Source: Chitinophagaceae bacterium T5-Br10_B2g13 (GTDB lineage Bacteria > Bacteroidota > Rhodothermia > Balneolales > Balneolaceae). From it: DNA of 64,000 nucleotides. Location of the stretch: assembly GCA_001564065.1 (NCBI GenBank), contig LKNA01000001.1, positions 1 to 64,000 on the forward strand, read 5' to 3'. The notes under the pieces are model-generated. The model had not been told where the DNA came from, ran no database searches, and saw nothing but the letters and a program-made list of their open reading frames with translations. The translations under genes and the position numbers were made by a program. Below, piece after piece: positions 57,501 to 64,000 of the stretch; position 1 is the stretch's first letter, and every line of letters begins with the position of its first letter.

Positions 57501-58272
57501 GGACGCCCTCGTAATATGGGAGGCTCAGTTTGGTGATTTCGTGAACGGTGCTCAGATCATCATTGACCAGTTTATCTCTGCTTCTGAAGCGAAATGGGGA
57601 CAAAAATCTGCACTGGTAATGACCCTCCCCCACGGTTATGAGGGACAGGGGCCTGAACACTCCTCAGCAAGACTAGAACGATTCCTTCAGCTCTGTGCAG
57701 AAGATAACATGCAGGTCGCGAACCTGACTACACCTGCACAGTATTTCCATATTCTCCGAAAACAGACTTTACAGGAAGACAAGAAGCCTCTTATCATAAT
57801 GTCTCCGAAAAGTTTACTCCGACATCCACTTGCAGTTTGCAGTGTTGAGGAACTGGCAAACGGGAAATTTAAGCCTTTTATAGAAGATGAAACGATAGAA
57901 GATCCGAAATCTATCGACAGAATTGTTATCTGTTCAGGCAAGGTTTACTACGATCTTTATAAAGAACGGGAAGAAAGAGGACTTGGTAATGTTGCCATAG
58001 CTCGACTGGAGCAGTTCTATCCGTTCCCCGACAAGGATATCTCCAACTATCTGGATGAGTTAAAACATGTGAAAGATATCGTTTGGTGCCAGGAAGAGCC
58101 ACAGAATATGGGAGCCTGGAATTACGCCGCTCCGCGATTCATGAATCTTCTCAAGGATGGACAAAAAATTACCTATGCAGGCCGTCAGGCTTCGGCTTCT
58201 CCTGCAGCAGGTCAGAAGAAAATCCATGAGGTAGAACAGAACAACCTTGTAGATAAGGCTTTGACTGTTTAA
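54538..58272 (+). CDS. kgd: Multifunctional 2-oxoglutarate dehydrogenase E1/E2 fusion (Kgd type)
   Basis: ORF 1244 aa; E1o N-terminal helix (NSALVEELYEQYQTDPDSVPNHWRKYF), E2 catalytic domain (TCTYDHRVIQGAESGMFLQ), E1 (MAHRGRLNILVNI, GDAAFAGQGVVAETLNMS, HGYEGQGPEHSSARLERFLQ). Confidence 0.95.
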   Translation: MFYLGKCEHKFCHTHFLNSTKDTPAVLKSLESVFGPNSALVEELYEQYQTDPDSVPNHWRKYFDQIDGNEIPAPEQTAKKPAKSERKAEPETKKTPAKEKKDKKEVSEPSIPEGAELVKIKGVASKIVENMDESVEVPTATSLRVLPVKMLTEDRSIVNTHLLKRGEPKASFTHFIAWAVIRALKDYPSINGYYTQKDGTHYKVKPGQVNLGIAVDLESRDGSRNLVVPNIKGVDKMNFKEFLYAYAEVIDKARNGKLEVSDFQNTTISVTNPGTIGTVSSVPRLMKGQGAIIATGAINYPAEFQSMAQDVLNQLGVSKVMTMTCTYDHRVIQGAESGMFLQKVHQLLNGEEDFYDTIFRDLEIPYQPLPYGEDKYEGQLSGKANTLEQDRRAIAVWRLINMYRMRGHVLADLDPLGSGPGQSPELDLEYYGLTLWDLDREFFCDGLGGKKTAKLRDIIQLLRNTYCGKIGAEYKHLLDLKERRWLRETMESTTNTPNLSKEEKEDILHKLNQAMAFEQFLHKKYIGHKRFSLEGAETLIPMMHFLMEKAGEKDIEKFFLGMAHRGRLNILVNIMNKPYRKVFADFEGNIDPDTIQGSGDVKYHLGSKGSYETKSGKDIELELLPNPSHLEAVNPVVEGATRASQDHYDGEDVDPKKKIVPVLMHGDAAFAGQGVVAETLNMSQLRGYETGGTIHVIINNQIGFTTLPEDARSTEYASDLAKMILAPIFHVNGDDPEAAVHAMNMAIDYRQKFGKDVVIDLICYRKHGHNEGDEPAFTQPGMYKEIENHDPTRDIYVKELLRKGEFSEEEIQAIFDEFEELLNEAFEDAKSSPALEVTDKMLDRTEEAQKERVEFPDTTYSMDELKEIAVKLNTVPKNFDANPKLLRQLAKRADAAQKNEKKIDWGFAEALSFGSLLKSGRTIRLTGQDVERGTFSHRHVVLHGTETAQRFIPLNNLSDEQGAFYPYNSLLSEFSALGYEFGYSAAKLDALVIWEAQFGDFVNGAQIIIDQFISASEAKWGQKSALVMTLPHGYEGQGPEHSSARLERFLQLCAEDNMQVANLTTPAQYFHILRKQTLQEDKKPLIIMSPKSLLRHPLAVCSVEELANGKFKPFIEDETIEDPKSIDRIVICSGKVYYDLYKEREERGLGNVAIARLEQFYPFPDKDISNYLDELKHVKDIVWCQEEPQNMGAWNYAAPRFMNLLKDGQKITYAGRQASASPAAGQKKIHEVEQNNLVDKALTV

Positions 58273-58290
58273 TAAAATCACTTGAAAAGC

Positions 58291-58326
58291 AAAAAGGCGA
58301 TTGACTCATCATCAATCGCCTTTTTT
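58291..58326. terminator. Bidirectional terminator between convergent kgd and folE2
   Basis: AAAAAGGCGATTGA-ctcatca-TCAATCGCCTTTTTTT. Confidence 0.85.
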
Positions 58327-58409
58327 TACCCTACATAAAAAGTTATAAATAGAGGTTTCATCCCGGATTGTTTGAAACAAAAGTCAGACAATCCATTATC
58401 GATGATTTT

Positions 58410-59309
58410 CTATCTCAATCCGTTAGGAACACCTTTACATATTCTGCTTACAGCATCATGGCTATGCAGACTCTCCAGATGCGCACATCGAACTACGAAG
58501 TCACGAATTCGTTCGTCTGTATTTAATTCATCATATAGCAATCGGGCTGCATCTTCCACAAATTTCTGATAAGCGCCGTTTAATTCAGCAAACGCCTGCT
58601 CATCTTCACGTTTAACCATAACCTGTGTTTCGGTTTTAAGAGCTTCACGGCACGCGAGAACCAGGTCATCTATCATCATCTCACTGTTTAGCTGAACGGT
58701 TATGTTTGCAACACTTCGCTGGCTATGAGGGATCGTTGCAACATCTCGTGTTTCACGTGCGTGTTCAGCCAACTCAAATGAGCATGGACAAGCACTGCTA
58801 TACTCAAAATCGAGGTGTACAAACCGGGTAAAAACCCCATTCTCATCAAGTCTGCCTTCAACTGCCACGTTGTAATACTGGTAACCGCTCATTCCTGATC
58901 TTAAGCTCTCCTGAAGCATCGGATAGCTGAATGAAAGCTTTAAAAATGCGCTTCGGCTCTCCAGGTCTTCCTTGTACTGCTCCATCACCTCTTTCAGCTT
59001 GTCAGGGTGAAAAACGTCGTCCTTAAATTTGTAGAACGTCCGCATGATGCGACTCATATTAATGCCTTTCTTTCCAGCATCGAGCCCTACGTAACCATCA
59101 ACAGATGTTTCCAGGGTAATTAATTCACCGGAGGGTGTCGGGTATTTAAGTGGTAATTTAAAGTTTGATATTCCTACTTGCTGAATGGGTACATTTGCTC
59201 CTTCAATGAGCGATGCCGGACCATTTTGCAAATCGGGTAAACTCTCCTTGTACTGTTCCGTTACTACAAACGTAGGGTCGTAAAATCTTTTAAGATTTGT
59301 TGAAATCAT
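58410..59309 (-). CDS. folE2: GTP cyclohydrolase FolE2 (type IB)
   Basis: ORF 299 aa; [56 protein letters not shown]. Confidence 0.94.
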   Translation of the reverse strand: MISTNLKRFYDPTFVVTEQYKESLPDLQNGPASLIEGANVPIQQVGISNFKLPLKYPTPSGELITLETSVDGYVGLDAGKKGINMSRIMRTFYKFKDDVFHPDKLKEVMEQYKEDLESRSAFLKLSFSYPMLQESLRSGMSGYQYYNVAVEGRLDENGVFTRFVHLDFEYSSACPCSFELAEHARETRDVATIPHSQRSVANITVQLNSEMMIDDLVLACREALKTETQVMVKREDEQAFAELNGAYQKFVEDAARLLYDELNTDERIRDFVVRCAHLESLHSHDAVSRICKGVPNGLR

Positions 59310-59329
59310 ATCTCTAACTGTTTCAAAAT

Positions 59330-59761
59330 TTAATCTGCCCGATTAGGACAATATTCAGCAATATTTCGTTCGGTTTCGTAAAGTTTAACAGAATAAAGCT
59401 TAGATTGGCCAAACGCTGCGCTATCAACATCACTCTTTAATTGATCAAAAAAGGCTTTTACCAGATTTTCCGAAGTTGGGATAATCCCTTCCAGAAATGG
59501 CACCTCTACGTTGAGATTTTTATGATCACAAGGATCTAATACTCTATCTTTGATAATAGCTTTCAATTTTCCCAGATCGATCACATAACCCGTTTCAGGG
59601 TCAGCTTCTCCGGCCACGGTCACCTCAATTACATAATTATGACCATGCCAGTTGGGGTTATTGCACTTACCAAACGTTTTCTGATTCCACTCCTCGGATT
59701 TGTCGGGATTATGGAGCCGGTGAGATGCATTAAAGTGCGCCTTTCTTGTTACGTAAACCAC
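59330..59761 (-). CDS. 6-pyruvoyl-tetrahydropterin synthase / 6-carboxytetrahydropterin synthase family
   Basis: ORF 143 aa; [40 protein letters not shown]...DPCDHKNLN. Confidence 0.94.
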   Translation of the reverse strand: MVYVTRKAHFNASHRLHNPDKSEEWNQKTFGKCNNPNWHGHNYVIEVTVAGEADPETGYVIDLGKLKAIIKDRVLDPCDHKNLNVEVPFLEGIIPTSENLVKAFFDQLKSDVDSAAFGQSKLYSVKLYETERNIAEYCPNRAD

Positions 59762-60062
59762 TGTATGTGTTTGTTTATTTTTTATTTCATTTCGAAGTCA
59801 GATTGTATCTCTTCAGCTTCGATCAGTTGTAGAAACACCGTAAAAATGATTACGGTTCCCGCCTGTTTTGAGAAGGAAAGATAATATATTAGAAAATAAG
59901 CGAGGAGCATTAAAAATACCCGGACAACCAGCTACTATTGTCAGTTTGGGGTTATTCTCAAAACAATAAGAAGTGAAATCTCTCTTAAATCGCAGCATAA
60001 AACAGAAAGAGCCACTCAACAGTGAGCAGCTCTTCTTTTTTTCAAAAATAGTAAATCTCAGA

Positions 60063-62177
60063 TTACTCCTCTTTGGATTGCTTACTTTCCGGCTCTTCAT
60101 CTTGATCCGATGAAGATTTTGCAGAAGTTTTAATTTCCTCCCCTGAGCCGGATTCTTCGTCAATTTCTTTTGAGTTATCCTTCTCATCAGATTCACTTTT
60201 AGATGAACCGTTTGTTGCCGCTCTCCTTGCATCCTCCTGATCAAAAATACCTTCAGGGTAGTTTCCGCTTGGACGGTCACCCAGCATATCCCTTAAATCA
60301 ATATGGTTTAGAACCTCTTTATCAAGCAGGGTTTCCGCCATCTCTTCAAGTTTATCCATATGCTTATTAAGCAGATCTACAGTTCGCTTGTAGTTCTTAT
60401 GAATAATTGCTCGGATGGCATCATCAATTTTCTGAGCTGTATTTTCAGAATATTTCTTGTTGAATCCAAAACTGTCATTAGGACTGTTAGAATCTTTAAG
60501 AGATATATAACCCAGCTCTTCGCTCATCCCGTACTCGGCAACCATGGCAAAAGCCATGTTGGTAATCCGTTCAAGGTCATTTTGAGCACCGGTTGAGATT
60601 TTTCCGAACACCAACTCTTCGGCAACGCGGCCACCCAGTAAAGCACAGATTTTATCTTCGAGCTCTTCAGTTGTCATCAAGAATCGATCTTCGAGCGGTG
60701 TCTGCAGTGTATAACCCAGTGCGGCGAAACCCCTTGGAACTATACTAACCTTTAATACCGGATCGGTATACTCCAGGAACCAGCCCACAATAGCGTGTCC
60801 CGCCTCGTGATAGGCCACAATTTTACGTTCATTCTTGCTTATCAGCTTATTCTTCTTCTCCAGTCCCGCCACAACACGTTCAATGGCGTCCTGAAAATCG
60901 ATCATCTCAACTACCTTTTTATCTCTTCTTGCCGCCATCAGAGCAGCTTCATTACAAAGGTTTGCCAAATCGGCTCCTGCAAAACCGGGTGTTTGAGAAG
61001 CGAGTACTTTAAGATCCATGTGATCAGACAATTTCAGCTTCTTACTGTGAACTTCAAGTATCTGCATACGTCCGTTCAGGTCCGGCTTGTCGATCATAAT
61101 TTGTCGATCAAATCGACCGGGTCTTAACAGTGCGGAGTCCAGAATATCAGGGCGGTTGGTAGCAGCCATGATAATTACGCCCTTATCACTGTTGAAACCA
61201 TCCATCTCGCTCAACAGCTGATTTAACGTATTTTCACGTTCATCGTTTGAGCTCATCTGCATACCACGGCCACGAGTTCGGCCTATAGAGTCGATCTCGT
61301 CGATAAACACAATACACGGTGCCTTCTCTTTTGCCTGTTTGAACAGATCCCGCACACGAGCGGCACCTACTCCCACAAACATTTCAACAAAATCAGATCC
61401 ACTTAGCGAAAAGAATGGAACATCTGCTTCTCCTGCAGTTGCTTTGGCAAGCAGGGTTTTTCCTGTTCCGGGAGGCCCTACCAACAGCACACCTTTTGGC
61501 AGTGTACCTCCAAGGTTTGTAAACTTTTGCGGATTACTCAGAAACTCAACAACCTCTTCAACTTCAGCTTTTGCTTCCTGCAGTCCGGCTACATCTTTAA
61601 ATGATACTTTACTTTCCGTCTGCTTGTCGTATAGATTTGCTTTGTTCTTTCCGATGTTCAGAACCTGCTGGCCGGGATTCATTCGTTTAAAGATGAAAAT
61701 CCAGAAAGCTATGATAAGTGCGATGGGTATTAACCAGATAAGTATACCACTGAACCAGTTCTCTTCTATTCTAACATCGTAAACTACACCATATTCATCC
61801 AGTGTTGATCGGATATCATCTCCCTCGAGCATGGTTGTGGTGAACTTGCCTGTACCCGATTCAGATCTGTCCCACCTGTTTTCAGAAGGCTGCGGCCGTT
61901 CCGCGATTCCTTCATCAAAGGCTTTTTCGGAGTACTCTCCCTGTATACTTGTACCATTCGTAATTAGAATTTCATCAACATATCCCTGCTGAACATATTC
62001 TAAGAACTCACTGTACTTTATACGTTCAGAACTCTCTCCCGGGATGAAATAAAAGTTAAAAGCAATCAGAACTAAAAAGAGTACTACATAGATCCAGTTA
62101 GGAAATTTTGGAGCTTTTTTAGAATCTTTTGAGTCCTTTTCTGAAGACCCTTTTTTTAAATTTTTATTATTAGCCAT
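60063..62177 (-). CDS. ftsH: ATP-dependent zinc metalloprotease FtsH
   Basis: ORF 704 aa; [50 protein letters not shown]. Confidence 0.97.
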   Translation of the reverse strand: MANNKNLKKGSSEKDSKDSKKAPKFPNWIYVVLFLVLIAFNFYFIPGESSERIKYSEFLEYVQQGYVDEILITNGTSIQGEYSEKAFDEGIAERPQPSENRWDRSESGTGKFTTTMLEGDDIRSTLDEYGVVYDVRIEENWFSGILIWLIPIALIIAFWIFIFKRMNPGQQVLNIGKNKANLYDKQTESKVSFKDVAGLQEAKAEVEEVVEFLSNPQKFTNLGGTLPKGVLLVGPPGTGKTLLAKATAGEADVPFFSLSGSDFVEMFVGVGAARVRDLFKQAKEKAPCIVFIDEIDSIGRTRGRGMQMSSNDERENTLNQLLSEMDGFNSDKGVIIMAATNRPDILDSALLRPGRFDRQIMIDKPDLNGRMQILEVHSKKLKLSDHMDLKVLASQTPGFAGADLANLCNEAALMAARRDKKVVEMIDFQDAIERVVAGLEKKNKLISKNERKIVAYHEAGHAIVGWFLEYTDPVLKVSIVPRGFAALGYTLQTPLEDRFLMTTEELEDKICALLGGRVAEELVFGKISTGAQNDLERITNMAFAMVAEYGMSEELGYISLKDSNSPNDSFGFNKKYSENTAQKIDDAIRAIIHKNYKRTVDLLNKHMDKLEEMAETLLDKEVLNHIDLRDMLGDRPSGNYPEGIFDQEDARRAATNGSSKSESDEKDNSKEIDEESGSGEEIKTSAKSSSDQDEEPESKQSKEE

Positions 62178-62312
62178 TAAATCTGATTTGGTAAAACTAA
62201 AAGAGCATTAAATATAACTCTTTTTCTACAAATTTATTCAGTGCTCTTCTCTGTGAATAGCCTGTAACATATCTACTTTAAAACGATCATCGATCCATTT
62301 TCATACATGTAT

Positions 62313-63338
62313 TTACAAATCAATTTGGTAATTGTGTTCTTCGCCTGTGTTAACAGTGAGTTGTTTTTCGGCATCAGTAACCCTGCCAATGACTATGAAG
62401 TCGTCAAAATCAGCTTTGAATTTTTCAACCAAAGGCTCAGGCAGGGTGAAAAGCATCTCAAAATCTTCTCCGCCGTAAAAGGCATATTTATCAACGTCCT
62501 CATTCATCTCATCAGCAACATTTCTAGCTTCCAAACTTATAGGTACAGCGGGAGAATAGATTTCTGCACCAACCCCCGATTGTTTTAAAACTTCAGTAAG
62601 ATCTGCGACTAAACCTTGAGTGAGATCAATTAAAGCGTGAGGTTTCACTTCAGATTTCTTCAACGTTTCATAGAGATCCAATCGTGCTTTCGGTAACAGC
62701 TGTCTTTGTACTACATGCTCATAGGATGCCAGATCGGGCTGAAACTGTTGCTCCGGATTCTCCTGCCATGATTTTTTTTCACGTAACAGAATTCTAAGCC
62801 CGGCAATTGCACTTCCCAATTCACCGGTAACACAAATTATATCGCCCTTCTTGGCACCATTTCTGTAAATCACACTCTCTTTATCTGCACTACCGATACA
62901 GGTTACAGATATGGCCAGAATTTGATGTGAAGCAGTAGTATCGCCGCCAGTAACCATTACATTATAATCCTTTCCGGCTGCATCAATTCCCTGGTAGAGC
63001 TGTTCTATCATCTGCACAGAATATTTATTGGGAATAGCTACATCTATAAGAATCTGCTCCGGTTCGGCGTTCATCGCAATAATATCACTAACAGCTGCTG
63101 TAACAACTTTATAGCCTAAATGCTGAAATGGGGTATAGGTTAAATCGAAATGCACTCCCTCCATAAATATTTCAGAGCTTGTGCATGTAACTTTGCCATT
63201 CTCCTGTTTAGATACAGAAGCATCATCTCCAATGCCTTTAATTACATTTTCTCTTGATGATCCTGTGTAATCTTTAAAAGTCTCTATAAGAGATTTAAAG
63301 CCTATATCCTGTACCTGTTTAAAATCTTTTTTTGCCAT
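62313..63338 (-). CDS. thiL: Thiamine-monophosphate kinase
   Basis: ORF 341 aa; VIKGIGDDASV, AAVSDIIAMNAEPEQILIDVAIP, MVTGGDTTAS, FYGGEDFEMLFTLP. Confidence 0.95.
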   Translation of the reverse strand: MAKKDFKQVQDIGFKSLIETFKDYTGSSRENVIKGIGDDASVSKQENGKVTCTSSEIFMEGVHFDLTYTPFQHLGYKVVTAAVSDIIAMNAEPEQILIDVAIPNKYSVQMIEQLYQGIDAAGKDYNVMVTGGDTTASHQILAISVTCIGSADKESVIYRNGAKKGDIICVTGELGSAIAGLRILLREKKSWQENPEQQFQPDLASYEHVVQRQLLPKARLDLYETLKKSEVKPHALIDLTQGLVADLTEVLKQSGVGAEIYSPAVPISLEARNVADEMNEDVDKYAFYGGEDFEMLFTLPEPLVEKFKADFDDFIVIGRVTDAEKQLTVNTGEEHNYQIDL

Positions 63339-63350
63339 AGTATTAAAACA

Positions 63351-63388
63351 AAAAAGGCAGTTATCCCAAATGAGATAAATGCCTTTTA
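63351..63388 (-). terminator. Hairpin terminator between exbD and thiL
   Basis: AAAAGGCA-GTTATC...GATAA-ATGCCTTTT. Confidence 0.6.
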
Positions 63389-63411
63389 TTAAATTGGGTT
63401 GTATTAATTAA

Positions 63412-63858
63412 TTATATATCTCGCCGTGTAGAGTAATTAATTCGTAGTGTACCCGCATGACGAAGTTCCTGCTGAACGTCGGTTATTATACCAAATTCAG
63501 AATCTTCATCCACCCTGAGAGAGACAATCAATCTGGGTTCTTCCATCAGTTTATCATACATGATATTTCTGATAGCGCCCATATCGTCGATCAAAGCATC
63601 ATCAATCTGAACTCTTGTTTCACCTAATCGATTTCCTGATAAACGCTCGGGACCGATGTAGATGTAACTTACCAGACGTTTCTGCTCAATTTTCTCAATG
63701 TTTTCTGCTGCAGTGTAATTGATTTGTACCTGCAGTTCAACTTCTCTCAATACAGTAGTAACCATAAAGAAGATGAGAAGCATAAATACAACATCGGGCA
63801 TTGCAGAAGTAGGTACACCCTGCTTCGTACTAGCTTGTTTCTTTTTAAACTTTGACAT
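63412..63858 (-). CDS. ExbD/TolR family biopolymer transport protein
   Basis: ORF 148 aa; TSAMPDVVFMLLIFFMVTTVLREVELQVQ. Confidence 0.93.
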   Translation of the reverse strand: MSKFKKKQASTKQGVPTSAMPDVVFMLLIFFMVTTVLREVELQVQINYTAAENIEKIEQKRLVSYIYIGPERLSGNRLGETRVQIDDALIDDMGAIRNIMYDKLMEEPRLIVSLRVDEDSEFGIITDVQQELRHAGTLRINYSTRRDI

Positions 63859-63863
63859 GTGTA

Positions 63864-64000
63864 TTACCCCTCATCCGGTTCTGCAATTGAGATTTTCTTA
63901 GGATACATCTCCTGTATCTCCTCTCTGCGTTCGCTGTTTTGCTCAAGTGAACTAAACGGCACACCAAACCTGTCCATAGATGCCTGATGGCGGAGTTCGG
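63864..64000 (-). CDS. Probable second ExbD-like protein, C-terminal end only (5' part outside window)
   Basis: Minus-strand reading ELRHQASMDRFGVPFSSLEQNSERREEIQEMYPKKISIAEPDEG* directly upstream of exbD. Confidence 0.5.
   Translation of the reverse strand, partial: ELRHQASMDRFGVPFSSLEQNSERREEIQEMYPKKISIAEPDEG

Noticed and set aside
59813-60280. ORF 59813-60280 on the minus strand
   Set aside because: Overlaps the end of ftsH in another frame, basic low-complexity translation, no domain.
62313-63338. thiL considered as the target of the orphan TPP-like aptamers
   Set aside because: It is about 46 kb away, on the opposite strand, and no TPP aptamer is visible upstream of it; regulation in trans would be speculation.

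Overview
This looks like a chromosomal window from a Bacteroidota/Balneolota-type bacterium (inferred from gene content; not tested). About 45 protein-coding genes are supportable. The first ~20 kb look like a stress or low-oxygen island: UspA, a CheB-like protein, a giant cyclic beta-1,2-glucan synthase, DUF2267, dodecin, Hsp20, a PAS kinase with a NarL-type regulator, and a flavodoxin. The rest is mainly housekeeping: rpoD, deoB, pepF, a kgd-type 2-oxoglutarate dehydrogenase fusion, folE2, queD-like, ftsH, thiL and exbD. No tRNA, rRNA, CRISPR array or intact mobile element was found. The main discovery candidate is a pair of homologous, same-strand structured RNAs at about 14462-14809 and 16294-16628. 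Each has a 5' module (a 7-bp closing helix with covariation, a C(UACG)G motif, and a hairpin with an RAAAWWRUCCG loop), then a TPP-aptamer-like domain, then a Rho-independent-type terminator. Neither has a same-strand gene directly downstream, so they look like stand-alone RNAs or orphan, possibly composite, riboswitches. Secondary findings are a shared GTAAGG-n-CCYTAC inverted repeat upstream of several island genes, a CheB-like protein with a Ser-to-Cys nucleophile change and a degenerate receiver, a cluster of decaying genes with in-frame amber codons, and a RAYT/REP relic. All calls come from reading the sequence; no database search or folding program was run.
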